The notes: generated by a model not told the origin, from the letters alone. Shown: positions 8,006 through 17,692, counted from the first letter of the stretch. The stretch: DNA of 50,714 nt from Clostridia bacterium (GCA_900753295.1 CAADYQ010000098.1:1-50714); one strand, 5' to 3'. Program-made: numbers and translations.

Positions 8006-9409
8006 ATGGTATTCTCAAGTCTTACATTCCTGTTTCTTTATCTGCCTTTGGTGCTGCTTGTTTACTTTGCGGTGCCGAAGAAAATGAAAAACGCTATCCT
8101 TTTCATATTCAGCCTTATCTTTTACGCATGGGGAGAGCCGATATATGTCGGGCTTATGATCTTCTCGACCGTGCTTGACTACTGCTGCGGCAAGGCGGTG
8201 GACAAGTACCGCGGCACGAAAAAGGCAAAGGTCGGGTTGCTCGTGTCTGTCTTTGTCAACCTCGGGCTGCTCTGCCTTTTCAAGTATACCGATTTCATCA
8301 TCGGGACCGTGAACGGTATATTCGGTTCTTCGATACCGCTTCTCGGACTGCCGTTGCCGATAGGAATATCCTTTTACACCTTCCAGACCATGAGCTACAC
8401 CATAGATGTGTACCGTGGCGACGCAAAGGTGCAGAACAATATCATCTCCTTCGGCGCGTATGTGGCGCTGTTCCCTCAGCTTATCGCGGGTCCTATCGTT
8501 CGCTACCAGACAATAGCCGATCAGGTGGACGAGCGTGTGCATTCCTTTGATAAGTTCGGAGAGGGCGCTAAAAGATTCATCTGCGGTCTTGGTAAAAAGG
8601 TGCTGCTTGCCAACAATATAGGTCTTCTCTGGGATACGATATCTAAAACGGAGATATCCAACCTGTCTGTGCTAAGTGCGTGGCTCGGCATATTTGCGTT
8701 TGCGTTTCAGATCTATTTTGACTTCTCCGGTTATTCCGACATGGCGATAGGTCTTGGCAAGATATTCGGGTTTGAATTTCTTGAGAATTTCGATTACCCC
8801 TACACCTCAAAAAGCGTGACCGAGTTCTGGCGGCGCTGGCATATATCTCTCGGCACATGGTTCCGCGACTATATCTATATTCCGCTCGGCGGGAACCGCC
8901 GCGGCAAGTGGATACAGCTCCGCAATATTGCCGTTGTGTGGCTGCTCACCGGCTTCTGGCACGGTGCGTCATGGAACTATGTCGCATGGGGCGTTTTCTA
9001 CGGCGTTCTCCTGATAATCGAAAAATTTTTCCTGCTCGAAAAGCTCAAAAAGGCTCCTGCGTTCGTCGGCAGACTGTGGACCGGGCTTTGCGTGCTCGTG
9101 GGCTGGTTGCTGTTTGCCTTTGAGGACATCGGACACGGCATTGCGTATCTCGGGACAATGTTCGGCATCGGAACGTCGCTTGGCGGAAGTAAGGCACTTT
9201 ATCAGCTTACAAGCTATCTGCCGCTTCTGGCGGTCTGCGCCGTTGCCGCAACTCCGATCGGCTCGCAGCTTTACAAAAAGATCAACGAAAAATGGAAAAC
9301 GGGCGCGCTTGCCGCAGTCGATGTTGCCGGAATATCCGGTATCGCCTTCCTTTGCATCGCATATCTGATAAGCGGCTCCTACAACCCGTTCCTTTACTTC
9401 CGTTTCTGA
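8006..9409 (+). CDS. MBOAT family O-acyltransferase (AlgI/DltB-like)
   Basis: A 467-residue multi-pass membrane protein of the membrane-bound O-acyltransferase family, AlgI/PatA branch. Recognisable are the opening VFSSLTFLFLYLPLVL, the central SGYSDMAIGLGKIFGF and FWRRWHISLGTWFRDYIYIPLGG motifs, and LLTGFWHGASWNYVAWG with the catalytic His. It moves acyl groups, usually acetyl, across the membrane for O-acylation of an extracellular polysaccharide. GGGAGGTG precedes the ATG and it follows the DUF4358 gene by 32 bases. The DHHW protein that follows probably completes the transfer. The polymer acylated is not known. Confidence 0.93.
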   Translation: MVFSSLTFLFLYLPLVLLVYFAVPKKMKNAILFIFSLIFYAWGEPIYVGLMIFSTVLDYCCGKAVDKYRGTKKAKVGLLVSVFVNLGLLCLFKYTDFIIGTVNGIFGSSIPLLGLPLPIGISFYTFQTMSYTIDVYRGDAKVQNNIISFGAYVALFPQLIAGPIVRYQTIADQVDERVHSFDKFGEGAKRFICGLGKKVLLANNIGLLWDTISKTEISNLSVLSAWLGIFAFAFQIYFDFSGYSDMAIGLGKIFGFEFLENFDYPYTSKSVTEFWRRWHISLGTWFRDYIYIPLGGNRRGKWIQLRNIAVVWLLTGFWHGASWNYVAWGVFYGVLLIIEKFFLLEKLKKAPAFVGRLWTGLCVLVGWLLFAFEDIGHGIAYLGTMFGIGTSLGGSKALYQLTSYLPLLAVCAVAATPIGSQLYKKINEKWKTGALAAVDVAGISGIAFLCIAYLISGSYNPFLYFRF

Positions 9410-9425
9410 GAGGGGGAAGAAGAAT

Positions 9426-10532
9426 ATGAGAAACAAGATCATCACAGCACTTTTCTGCTTTCTGATAATTCTCGGCGTAGTGTCCGGGATAGTCGTCAAG
9501 GATAAATACTACTCCGAAAGCGAAAAACGCAAGCTCGCGCAGTTCCCGCAGATATCTATATCAAAATTCATCTCGGGCGAAATGGCTGACGATATCGAAA
9601 AATATCTTGCCGATCAGTTCCCGGCGCGTGATAGCTGGATAACTATAAAAACGCTTTCCGAACTGATATCGGGCAAGCGCGATGACGGCGGCGTTTATTT
9701 TGCCGGCGGAGGATACCTTATTGAGAAATTCAACGGCTATGACGCCGAACAGTACAAAAAGAATATCGCCGCTCTCAAGGCATTCTCGGACAACGTGAAA
9801 AAAGAATACGGAGTCGAGGTCCGCGTGGTGCTTGTGCCTGCGGCTGTCGAGATACTCTCGGACAAATTGCCGTCATTTGCGCCGCACGCAAGCCAGGCGG
9901 CAATGCTGGACTATGCAAAATCGGCGGGGCTTGACATAGTTGACGTGACCGAAGCGCTGAAAAAGCACAGCGATGAGTACATCTACTACAAGACCGACCA
10001 TCACTTCACCAGCCTCGGAGCGTATTACTGCTACGCGGCATGGAAGGCGGCTAAGGGCGAGAGTGCCGACCCGCTCAGCGCGTGGAAGAGCGAAATACTT
10101 TGCGATAACTTCCGCGGCACGACATATGCCAAGGTGAACTATCCATTTGCGCCGTACGATACCATAACTGCGTATTACAAAACGCTCACGCACCGCGTGG
10201 ATTACAACAGCGGCAGCTATGTCACCGATTCCATTTACGAGCGCAAGTATCTTGAGGGCAAGGATCAGTACGCGGCGTTTCTCAACTCCAACCAGTCCAC
10301 TACCGTAATAAGCGGGAGCGGTCAGGGCAAACTGCTCATACTCAAGGATTCGTATGCCAACACCTTCTCGCAGTTCGTTATTGACGAGTACGAGGAAACA
10401 CATCTTATCGATATGCGCTTTTATACGCGGTCGATATCCGAATACATAAAAGCCAACGGTATTACCGAGGTCATGGTGATGTATAACATCCCGAACTTTG
10501 CGGGAGATACGGGTATCACATTTGTAAGATGA
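9426..10532 (+). CDS. DHHW family protein (AlgX/AlgJ-like, SGNH-type)
   Basis: A 368-residue extracytoplasmic protein with an N-terminal signal anchor (about residues 5-24) and the signature KTDHHFTSLGAYY near residue 190, the DHHW motif with Phe in place of Trp. A late LILKDSYANTF is the matching nucleophile-type block of the AlgX/AlgJ SGNH-like fold. These proteins pair with MBOAT acyltransferases and finish O-acetylation of exported polysaccharides. It begins 16 bases after the MBOAT gene and ends the operon in front of a strong terminator. Confidence 0.85.
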   Translation: MRNKIITALFCFLIILGVVSGIVVKDKYYSESEKRKLAQFPQISISKFISGEMADDIEKYLADQFPARDSWITIKTLSELISGKRDDGGVYFAGGGYLIEKFNGYDAEQYKKNIAALKAFSDNVKKEYGVEVRVVLVPAAVEILSDKLPSFAPHASQAAMLDYAKSAGLDIVDVTEALKKHSDEYIYYKTDHHFTSLGAYYCYAAWKAAKGESADPLSAWKSEILCDNFRGTTYAKVNYPFAPYDTITAYYKTLTHRVDYNSGSYVTDSIYERKYLEGKDQYAAFLNSNQSTTVISGSGQGKLLILKDSYANTFSQFVIDEYEETHLIDMRFYTRSISEYIKANGITEVMVMYNIPNFAGDTGITFVR

Positions 10533-10542
10533 CCGAAAAAAA

Positions 10543-10583
10543 GCCCGGTGCGCAGTCAAAAAAGCGCATCGGGCGCTTTTTTA
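10543..10583 (+). terminator. intrinsic terminator of the O-acetylation operon
   Basis: GCCCGGTGCGC (10543-10553) pairs with GCGCATCGGGC (10564-10574) with one G-T wobble, followed by six T. Confidence 0.9.
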
Positions 10584-10584
10584 C

Positions 10585-10613
10585 TTGACTTAAGGATAGA
10601 TATGCGTTATAAT
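10585..10613 (+). promoter_or_regulatory. sigma-70 type promoter for dusB
   Basis: TTGACT at 10585-10590 and TATAAT at 10608-10613, spacing 17 bp, directly after the terminator. Confidence 0.8.
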
Positions 10614-10646
10614 TATCATGAAGAAATGTGAGGTCACTATGCCGCA

Positions 10647-11654
10647 ATGAAGATAAAAGATATTGAGCTTCCGCACGGGCTTATGCTTTGCCCAATGGCG
10701 GGTGTGACCGACCGTGCGTTCAGACTCATCTGCGCGCGGTACGGCGCCGAATATACAGTCACCGAGATGGTGTCCGCCAAGGCGCTCGTGTACGAGCAGC
10801 GGGGAAGGGACGGGACGCCCATACGCACGGCTCCGCTTTGCGCCGTTGACGAAGGCATTCCTACGGCGGTCCAGATTTTCGGCTGTGAGCCGGATTTTAT
10901 GCGCGAGGCGGCGCGGCTCATATCTACCGGTGAGTACCGCGGCTTTTCTGGGAGGCTCCCGGCAGCGATCGATATAAATATGGGCTGTCCGGTCCGCAAG
11001 GTGGCTATGAACGGCGAGGGCTCGGCGCTCATGCGCGATCCCGGTCTGGCGGCGGCTGTCACTGCGGCGGTAGTCGATGGCGCCGGCGGGCGCGTTCCCG
11101 TGACGGTCAAGATAAGAGCCGGATGGGACGGCGAACACAAAAACGCTCCCGAGGTGGCGCGCGCCGTCGAGGCTGCCGGAGCCGCGGCGATCTGCGTTCA
11201 TGCAAGAACGCGCGAGCAGTTTTATCAGCCGGGGATAGACCTCTCGGTCATCCGCCGTGTAAAAGAGGCGGTGTCGGTCCCCGTTTTCGGAAACGGCGAT
11301 GTGAACACGCCGGACAGCGCTCTTGAAATGCTGGCGGCAAGTGGGTGCGACGGCATCGGTATCGCGCGCGGCTCGATAGGCGAGCCGTGGATATTCCGCA
11401 GGATAGCGGTGGCGATAGATGGCGCCGAATACCCGGAGCCTGACGACCGCGAGCGCCTTGACACTGCGCTTGAACATCTGCGGCTCACGGTGGCGTTCAA
11501 GGGTGAACGCCGCGGCGTAGCCGAGGCAAAGCCGCAGATAGCAAGATACATCCGCTTGGTGACGGGGGCGGTAAAGCTGCGCGATTCGATAATCCGCGCG
11601 GATACGCTTGCCGGTGTGGAATCGGTGCTGAACGCACTGATAGAAAGACTGTAA
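10647..11654 (+). CDS. dusB: tRNA-dihydrouridine synthase
   Basis: A 335-residue flavoenzyme reducing uridines in the D loop of tRNA with NADPH. The FMN-binding N terminus reads LMLCPMAGVTDRAFR, the catalytic Cys114 lies in DINMGCPVRKV, and C-terminal phosphate-binding elements GNGDVNTPDS and GIARGSIGEPW are present. Length and motif spacing fit the DusB branch of Bacillota. It has its own promoter and is followed after 17 bases by an MFS gene. No strong ribosome binding site is visible before the ATG at 10647. Confidence 0.92.
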   Translation: MKIKDIELPHGLMLCPMAGVTDRAFRLICARYGAEYTVTEMVSAKALVYEQRGRDGTPIRTAPLCAVDEGIPTAVQIFGCEPDFMREAARLISTGEYRGFSGRLPAAIDINMGCPVRKVAMNGEGSALMRDPGLAAAVTAAVVDGAGGRVPVTVKIRAGWDGEHKNAPEVARAVEAAGAAAICVHARTREQFYQPGIDLSVIRRVKEAVSVPVFGNGDVNTPDSALEMLAASGCDGIGIARGSIGEPWIFRRIAVAIDGAEYPEPDDRERLDTALEHLRLTVAFKGERRGVAEAKPQIARYIRLVTGAVKLRDSIIRADTLAGVESVLNALIERL

Positions 11655-11671
11655 AGGAAGGTTCTGTCTGC

Positions 11672-12823
11672 ATGAATGACAATAACGTAAACAATAAACG
11701 CGCGGGCGGCATACTCATGGCTCCCGGCGGGCGCTCGTCGGCGCTTCTCGTGTACACGCTTTCGCACGCCGCGGTAGACCTTGCCTGCGGATACACGCTT
11801 TATTATATGTGGAGCAAAGGCGTTATGCACACCGCCGATGCGGTGGCGCTCTTCCTCCTCTACAATACACTTGCATTTGGGCTTCAATTCATACTCGGAG
11901 CCGTGTGCGATCGCTTCGGCGGCTGTCGCGCCACTGCGGTGACGGGCTGTGTCCTTACCGCTGTCGGTACGGTGTGCGGCGGATATTCGCCGTGGCTCGC
12001 CGTTGTGCTTGTGGGCGTGGGCAACGCCGCGTTTCATACCGGCGGCGGGTGCGATACCCTGCGCCATACCGACGGTATGGCGGGCAGCGGAATATTCGTT
12101 TCCTCCGGCGCGCTCGGGCTTGCCCTCGGTATCCGTCTCGGTTCGTCCGGCAAGCTGCTCGGCTACATAATTGCCGCTATGCTTCTTTTTGCAGCCGCCG
12201 CGATCGCGTTGTTTTGCGGAGAGCGGAATGCAGACGGAACTCCGGTGCCGCTCAGATGCATGCCTCCGGTAGATCCGGATCGCCGCAACGACCGCCGCAT
12301 GCCGATAATGCGCGGCGCTGTCGGCGCAGTCATTGTCTGCCTTTTTGCGATCCTTGTGCGTTCATATACCGGATTTATTGCGCCTTCGCCCGGTTTTTCG
12401 GGCAAGTTCGCCTTCATTTACGTAGCCTTCTGTGCGTTTGCCGGAAAGCTCGCGGGAGGTGTATTGGCTGACCTTATCGGCGCGCGCCGTGTCGGGATCC
12501 TGTCGCTCATGCTGTCGATCCCGCTTTTCTGGATCGGCGCGGGAAAGGGAATATGCTTCCTTGCGGCTATCTTCCTTTTTAATTTTGCAATGCCCATAAC
12601 GCTTTGCACCGTTGCGCGGCGACTGCCGGGACACGAGGGCTTTGCCTTCGGTCTTAACACGCTTGCGCTCCTTGTCGGCTATATTGCCGCGTATTTCCCG
12701 GTGTCTGTCGGCGCCTCAAAACTGCTCACGGCGGTTCTTACCGCGCTTGCCGCGGTCGCGGTGTCGTTCAGCGTGTCGGACGAGCACCCTGCAGATTTTC
12801 CGTCAGCGGACAAGGACGAATGA
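11672..12823 (+). CDS. MFS family transporter
   Basis: A 383-residue multi-pass membrane protein with about ten to twelve hydrophobic segments in two halves. The loop between segments 2 and 3 carries the DRFGGCRAT pattern and the second half has the matching DLIGARRVG loop, both typical of the major facilitator superfamily. The substrate is unknown. AAGGAAGG lies about 13 bases before the start, a long spacing. Its stop overlaps the start of the next membrane gene by four bases, suggesting coupled translation. Confidence 0.8.
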   Translation: MNDNNVNNKRAGGILMAPGGRSSALLVYTLSHAAVDLACGYTLYYMWSKGVMHTADAVALFLLYNTLAFGLQFILGAVCDRFGGCRATAVTGCVLTAVGTVCGGYSPWLAVVLVGVGNAAFHTGGGCDTLRHTDGMAGSGIFVSSGALGLALGIRLGSSGKLLGYIIAAMLLFAAAAIALFCGERNADGTPVPLRCMPPVDPDRRNDRRMPIMRGAVGAVIVCLFAILVRSYTGFIAPSPGFSGKFAFIYVAFCAFAGKLAGGVLADLIGARRVGILSLMLSIPLFWIGAGKGICFLAAIFLFNFAMPITLCTVARRLPGHEGFAFGLNTLALLVGYIAAYFPVSVGASKLLTAVLTALAAVAVSFSVSDEHPADFPSADKDE

Positions 12824-13182
12824 GCGGCACTCTTGCGCTCGCGCTCCCGTTTTTGCGCGCCCTCGGAATAACGCTCGCCGTGGAGCTTCCGCTGTCGCTT
12901 GCCTTTTTTCACCGTCCCGCGCGGGCGGTCCCCCGTGCGCTTGTTACGGTGTTTCTTATGAATGTCATAACAAATCCGACGCTCAATATCATGCTTGCGG
13001 TCGTATCGCGGTATTTCGGATACGCCGCGTATATTGCGGCGGCGGTCGCGGGAGAGCTTGCGGTTTTTGTCGCGGAGGCGGTTATGATGCGCTGTGACCT
13101 TGATGTTACCCGCCGCCGCGCGCTCGCGGCGTCCCTGACGCTCAATGCCGCATCGGTCGCGGCTGGCTTTATCCTGAAATAA
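12820..13182 (+). CDS. small multi-pass membrane protein, unknown function
   Basis: A 120-residue protein with three or four hydrophobic segments, for example at residues 4-30, 37-60 and 66-90, and a conserved-looking NPTLN. It overlaps the MFS gene by ATGA, so it is probably made in fixed ratio with the transporter. Not recognised. Confidence 0.65.
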   Translation: MSGTLALALPFLRALGITLAVELPLSLAFFHRPARAVPRALVTVFLMNVITNPTLNIMLAVVSRYFGYAAYIAAAVAGELAVFVAEAVMMRCDLDVTRRRALAASLTLNAASVAAGFILK

Positions 13183-13209
13183 AATTTTTATAAAATAAGG
13201 AGAAAAACA

Positions 13210-13410
13210 ATGAAATCCATGGTATTCGCTCCCTCTGCTCTCGATGTGATAGTAGATCCCGTTGATGAATTTTTCACGTATAACGGCGGTGGCTGGATAG
13301 TTCTCGGCGCCGGCGTGCTCGTTGTGGCGGCGATAGTCGTGCTTGCCGTCATATGCAGCAAAAAACGCAAAAAAGCATCCCAAAACGAATCCGAAAAAGA
13401 GGAAAAGTAA
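13210..13410 (+). CDS. small single-pass membrane protein
   Basis: A 66-residue protein. A short extracytoplasmic N terminus with FFTYNGGGW leads into one transmembrane helix at about residues 28-49, followed by a Lys/Glu-rich cytoplasmic tail. AAGGAG precedes the ATG at good spacing. It follows the previous membrane gene by 27 bases and may belong to the same transcript. Function unknown. Confidence 0.6.
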   Translation: MKSMVFAPSALDVIVDPVDEFFTYNGGGWIVLGAGVLVVAAIVVLAVICSKKRKKASQNESEKEEK

Positions 13411-13564
13411 GCTCCCGCGGACGTCTTTGACGCTACTGTACGTCCCGACGATGCTTACCTGCGAATTGCGGCGAAGCGCGGAGCGGGCTTTGCGTGCCCC
13501 GCATTGCCTGCCGCTGCCGCCGCAGTCGGTATAATAATATTTTCAAAAAAAGAAGGAAAAGAAA

Positions 13565-14341
13565 ATGTCAGCAAAGATTAAGGTGTTTACATTCAACCTC
13601 CGCGTTGAAGCAAAGGTGGACGGTATCAATATCTTCGATAACCGCCGCGGACGTATACTCGATACCATACGCGAATATTCTCCCGATGTCATCGGCTTTC
13701 AGGAAGCCAACGATAAAATGCGCGAGTGGCTCATCGACTCGCTTTCCGATTATTTCGTGGTCGGATGCGGCAGACTTGGCGACTGGCGCGGCGAATCCAC
13801 CGTTCTTGCCTTCAAAAAGCATATGTTCGAAATGATATCGCTTGAAAACCGCTGGCTTTCGGCAACTCCGGATATTCCCGGCTCCACCTTCGGCGGCGAC
13901 CAGAGTAGCTGCCCGCGTATGTTTACGGCGGTGCTTCTCAAGCATCGCGAGGCGGAAAAGCCCTTTATTTTCCTCAACACTCACCTTGACCACAAGGGCG
14001 CTGTCGCGCGTCTTCTCGGCGCTGTTGAGATCATGCAGTATCTTTCGGAAAAGGGATATCATTTTGTCATCACCGGCGATATGAACGCGCGCCCCGATGC
14101 ACGTGAGATCGCAGCCTTTACCGATTTCGCACCCTGCGGCTCGGCTGTGGTCGATGCAACGGAAAAGCTCGGCGGTACCTTCCACGCCTTCGGCAAGCTT
14201 GAGGTCCCGGTAAAGATAGATTATATTTTCACCGATATGCCCTGCGACACCGACGAGTCCTTTATCGTTCCCAACGAGCCGATCGACGGCGTGTATATCA
14301 CCGACCACTGCCCGGTCTGCTCTTTCGTGACCGCAGAGTGA
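13565..14341 (+). CDS. endonuclease/exonuclease/phosphatase family protein
   Basis: A 258-residue protein of the EEP fold, which hydrolyses phosphodiesters or phosphomonoesters with magnesium. The set of motifs is complete: FNLR at the first strand, GFQEA with the metal-binding Glu, NTHLDH with the catalytic His, TGDMNARPD with the Asp-Asn pair, KIDYIF and TDHCPV at the end. There is no signal peptide, so it acts in the cytoplasm. GAAGGAAAAG precedes the ATG. Substrate (DNA, lipid or sugar phosphate) cannot be told from sequence. Seventeen bases separate it from the next gene. Confidence 0.88.
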   Translation: MSAKIKVFTFNLRVEAKVDGINIFDNRRGRILDTIREYSPDVIGFQEANDKMREWLIDSLSDYFVVGCGRLGDWRGESTVLAFKKHMFEMISLENRWLSATPDIPGSTFGGDQSSCPRMFTAVLLKHREAEKPFIFLNTHLDHKGAVARLLGAVEIMQYLSEKGYHFVITGDMNARPDAREIAAFTDFAPCGSAVVDATEKLGGTFHAFGKLEVPVKIDYIFTDMPCDTDESFIVPNEPIDGVYITDHCPVCSFVTAE

Positions 14342-14357
14342 GACGGCAAGCGACCGG

Positions 14358-15584
14358 ATGATGAAAAGATCGGTAAAAATAATATCGGCGGTGCTTCTTG
14401 TCGCCGTGCTTGCGACAGCGGCGGCGGTTTTTGCCGTGACGCGCGAAAACGATGAACGCACCTTTACCGCCGAATTTTCGCGCCGCAACAAGGTGTATAC
14501 GCCCAGGGAGACAACGGCAAAGGCGGTCACAACGCGCCGCCCTGCGGCTACCTCCGCGCCGGAAACGACGGAAGCGGTCACCACTGCTGAGACGACAAAA
14601 GCGCTCCCCGGACTTAAAAACGGCGCCTTCCGCGCTGTTCTGACAATGAAAAAGACTGCGTGGGGAGCCGGCGAGGTCCCGGAGTTTACGCTCGATTTCG
14701 GTCTGACCGACGCAAGCTACGGCGCGGGCGACCTGGTGCTTCACATAAACTGCGACGGGATGAGGCTCTCGGGGGACGAGCTGAAGATAGAGAATTACCT
14801 TTACGACGTCCATGCGTTTGACGGTAAAAAAGCACCCGACAGCGAAACGCTTTCGCTTTTGCGCGGAGGCGCGGAGGGCAAAGAGAACGAAGAACTGCCC
14901 GATTATGAATACGGAATGCTGTACCTCTGGTTTGAGTTCATACCTGCCGAGGACAATAAGGTATTCGGAAATCTTATCAACTACAACTACGATGATGACG
15001 ACGAGGACGGCGAGCTCACCTATGAAAAAACGGGCGTGTGGATCGGCGGCTTCTGGTGCGCGTATGCCGTAACGCCGGCGGGAACACGCTTTGCTCGGCA
15101 TGATGCCTCGCCCGAGGATTTTTTTGCGGACACCGTAATAAAGCAGTACCGCGCGGGAAGCATAAATGATGCGGAGCTTTGCCGTGCATACTGGCAGCTT
15201 GCGCTGTCGGACGCGACCTGTCTTTCTGCAACCTCCCCGATATCCGACGGTAAAACCACCCTCGGATATTACAGCCCGACGCTTCGCGCGGCTGCGCGCG
15301 AGCCTGTATCGGACGCCGATATTCTGTCTCTTGTCGCAAAATGCGGACCGTTCGGCGATCGCCGCGACGATGATGCAGTGATACTGAAATCGCGCGGCCG
15401 CGAGCTTGCCGAGGCGATACTCGGCGTGCTGCGAGACCAGGGCGTTATCACCGCCGACGAATATGCGGCTGAGGTCGAGCGTCTGCTCGATACACCGTCG
15501 TTTGTCAATACGATGCCGGAATTTGACCGCAGGTTCGCCAAATACCGCAAGCTCATAGAAGGAAATATCTTTACCAATGAATAA
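14358..15584 (+). CDS. secreted or membrane-anchored protein with Thr-rich linker, unknown function
   Basis: A 408-residue protein with an N-terminal signal anchor at about residues 7-28, then a Thr/Ala/Arg-rich low-complexity linker to about residue 80, typical of proteins spanning the cell wall. The globular part contains an acidic patch (NYDDDDEDGE) and a C-terminal helical region. A second Met directly after the first allows a start at 14361; the ribosome binding site is weak. The gene overlaps the following acyl-ACP thioesterase gene by eight bases. Not recognised. Confidence 0.6.
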   Translation: MMKRSVKIISAVLLVAVLATAAAVFAVTRENDERTFTAEFSRRNKVYTPRETTAKAVTTRRPAATSAPETTEAVTTAETTKALPGLKNGAFRAVLTMKKTAWGAGEVPEFTLDFGLTDASYGAGDLVLHINCDGMRLSGDELKIENYLYDVHAFDGKKAPDSETLSLLRGGAEGKENEELPDYEYGMLYLWFEFIPAEDNKVFGNLINYNYDDDDEDGELTYEKTGVWIGGFWCAYAVTPAGTRFARHDASPEDFFADTVIKQYRAGSINDAELCRAYWQLALSDATCLSATSPISDGKTTLGYYSPTLRAAAREPVSDADILSLVAKCGPFGDRRDDDAVILKSRGRELAEAILGVLRDQGVITADEYAAEVERLLDTPSFVNTMPEFDRRFAKYRKLIEGNIFTNE

Positions 15585-16365
15585 CTCCGAATATATACCC
15601 GAGAGCCGCCGCGGTCTTACGACCGAATACGAGCGTGGCTTCAGCTACGATGTACACGTTGATATGACCATGTGCGGAGCCGGCGGCTGTGTAACGCCGT
15701 CCGGTTGGCAAAGGCTTATTGTCGGTCTGATAGAACGTCACCTTGAAAATATCGGCATGGGCGAGCAGGAGCTGCTCGACCGCCTCGGTATGTCGTGGAT
15801 ACTGCTTTCAACGCATGTGAGGCCCAAGCGCGGTGTGAAGCTCGGTGAGCATCTTACCGGCGTAACATGGAATTCCGGCGTTATGCCGCCGGTTTTCCGC
15901 CGCGATCTCAGACTTTTCGGCGAGGACGGTAGGCTCGTCGCCTCGGGCGCGACATATTCCACGCTCTTTTCGGCGTCGGAGCGTAAATTCTGCACCGACC
16001 GCGCGGTCATTGGCAGCCTGTGGCTTCCGGAGGGCGAAAAGGTCATTGACGCACAGCGCCGTGCGCCGCGTCTCGACGGCTTTGTTCCTGTTGAGGAGCG
16101 CCGCGCGCGCCCTTCGATGACAGACGGAATGGGACATGTTAACAACACCCGCTACGGAGAGTTCGTCTATGATGCGCTCACCGACAGCGAACGCGCAGCC
16201 ATGGGCAGTCTTTCCGCCATGGATGTGTGGTTCTTTACCGAGATGCGCGAGGGCTGTGTTTTCAGTGTCGAGCGCGCCCCGGCGCCGGGAGGCACGGCGG
16301 TGCGCGGTGTCCTGCCGGGCGGCGGCGTGTCGTTCCTCATGTGCCTCGGATTCGGACAAGCATGA
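15577..16365 (+). CDS. acyl-ACP thioesterase
   Basis: A 262-residue cytoplasmic enzyme of the FatA-type acyl-ACP thioesterase family, releasing fatty acids from acyl carrier protein. Two hotdog domains are visible; the second holds the characteristic DGMGHVNNTRYGEFV block with the catalytic Asn/His region. The length fits the bacterial members. It starts inside the end of the preceding gene and ends shortly before a strong terminator. Confidence 0.85.
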   Translation: MNNSEYIPESRRGLTTEYERGFSYDVHVDMTMCGAGGCVTPSGWQRLIVGLIERHLENIGMGEQELLDRLGMSWILLSTHVRPKRGVKLGEHLTGVTWNSGVMPPVFRRDLRLFGEDGRLVASGATYSTLFSASERKFCTDRAVIGSLWLPEGEKVIDAQRRAPRLDGFVPVEERRARPSMTDGMGHVNNTRYGEFVYDALTDSERAAMGSLSAMDVWFFTEMREGCVFSVERAPAPGGTAVRGVLPGGGVSFLMCLGFGQA

Positions 16366-16387
16366 AATTACTGTAATGAAATAATGC

Positions 16388-16424
16388 AAAAAGCCTTGCG
16401 GAGTATATTTCCGCGGGGCTTTTT
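16388..16424 (+). terminator. intrinsic terminator
   Basis: An A-run plus GCC-TGCGGA arm pairs with TCCGC-GGGC plus five T around a seven-base loop, just after the thioesterase gene. Confidence 0.85.
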
Positions 16425-16523
16425 GTATGCTTATGGTGATGAAAAATCGCAAGCGATATAAGAAATTATATGTGCAAATGTCACAAAAAATATTTTCCGC
16501 GTCATTTACCAATGCAAGTTCAC

Positions 16524-16552
16524 TTGACTTAATGCTGCAAACGTAATATAAT
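16524..16552 (+). promoter_or_regulatory. sigma-70 type promoter of the serine operon
   Basis: TTGACT at 16524-16529 and TATAAT at 16547-16552, spacing 17 bp. No riboswitch-like structure was recognised in the ~50-base leader. Confidence 0.8.
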
Positions 16553-16603
16553 ATTATAAATAGCAAAATTCCGATCTCAGGTCTGAAAGGTAAGGTGATC
16601 ACA

Positions 16604-17692
16604 ATGGATCGTGTATATAATTTTTCGGCAGGCCCCTCAATGCTTCCTCTTCCCGTGCTTGAACGCGCGGCGTCCGAGCTGGTGTCATACGGCAACAGCG
16701 GAATGTCTGTCATGGAGATGTCACACCGCTCTCCGGACTATGAGCCAATAATCAAAGCGGCTGAGGCATCACTGCGCAAGCTCATGGATATCCCGGACGA
16801 TTATGCCGTTCTCTTTCTTCAGGGCGGTGCATCGACCCAGTTTGCCGCAGTCCCGCTCAACCTCATGCCCGAGGGCGGAAAGGCAGATTATATAGTTTCG
16901 GGTCAGTTCTCCGGCAAGGCGTACACCGAGGCTCAGAAGTATGGGGATGTTGCGCTTGCAGCCACCTCAAAGCCGGATAACTTCACATACATTCCCGCCA
17001 CAACGCGCGCGTCCTTCCGCACGGATGCTTCATATGTCCACATCTGCTTCAACAATACGATATACGGCACAAAGTTCAACTATATCCCGGATACCGGGGA
17101 TATCCCGCTGGTGGCGGATATGTCCTCCTGCATCCTCTCCGAGCCTGTGGATGTAAAAAAATTCGGCGTTATCTATGCCGGCGCGCAGAAAAATGTTGCG
17201 CCTGCGGGACTTACCATCGTTATCGCACGGCGCGATCTGCTCGGTCATGCGCGCCCGATCTGCCCCACCATGCTTGATTGGAGCATAATGGCTGACAACG
17301 ATTCAATGTACAACACGCCGCCGTGCTACAATATTTACATGGCGGGACTTGTGTTCGACTATCTCATTGCAGAGGGCGGCCTTGAGGAAATGAAGTGCCG
17401 CAACGAGCGCAAGGCGGATTTGCTGTATGATTACCTTGACTCGCAGAGCTACTATATCGCACCGGTGCGGCATGACTGCCGTTCGATGATGAATGTAACG
17501 TTCGTCACCGGGAATCCCGAGCTTGACAAGAAATTTGCGTCCGAGGCGACTGCCGCGGGGCTTAAGAACATCAAGGGGCACCGCTCGGTCGGCGGTATGA
17601 GAGCCTCCATTTACAACGCGATGCCCTATGAGGGCGTGGCAGCGCTTGTTGAGTTTATGAAGAAATTTGCCGCCGAGAATCCCAAGAGCTGA
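16604..17692 (+). CDS. serC: phosphoserine aminotransferase
   Basis: A 362-residue PLP enzyme converting 3-phosphohydroxypyruvate and glutamate to phosphoserine, second step of serine synthesis. The N terminus MDRVYNFSAGPSMLP and the block SHRSPDY are diagnostic, and the PLP Lys lies in YAGAQKNVAPAG. A GTG nine bases upstream (16595) is in frame, but AAGGTGAT sits over it, so the ATG at 16604 is preferred. serA follows after 15 bases, giving a two-gene serine operon. Confidence 0.96.
   Translation: MDRVYNFSAGPSMLPLPVLERAASELVSYGNSGMSVMEMSHRSPDYEPIIKAAEASLRKLMDIPDDYAVLFLQGGASTQFAAVPLNLMPEGGKADYIVSGQFSGKAYTEAQKYGDVALAATSKPDNFTYIPATTRASFRTDASYVHICFNNTIYGTKFNYIPDTGDIPLVADMSSCILSEPVDVKKFGVIYAGAQKNVAPAGLTIVIARRDLLGHARPICPTMLDWSIMADNDSMYNTPPCYNIYMAGLVFDYLIAEGGLEEMKCRNERKADLLYDYLDSQSYYIAPVRHDCRSMMNVTFVTGNPELDKKFASEATAAGLKNIKGHRSVGGMRASIYNAMPYEGVAALVEFMKKFAAENPKS

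Noticed and set aside
13411..13564. Possible short gene or terminator between the small membrane protein and the EEP gene
   Set aside because: Only weak, interrupted complementarity and no frame with a ribosome binding site; nothing can be supported.
16595..16603. GTG start three codons upstream for serC
   Set aside because: The GTG lies within the ribosome binding site used by the ATG at 16604, and the family begins with the MDRVYNFSAGPS-type sequence.
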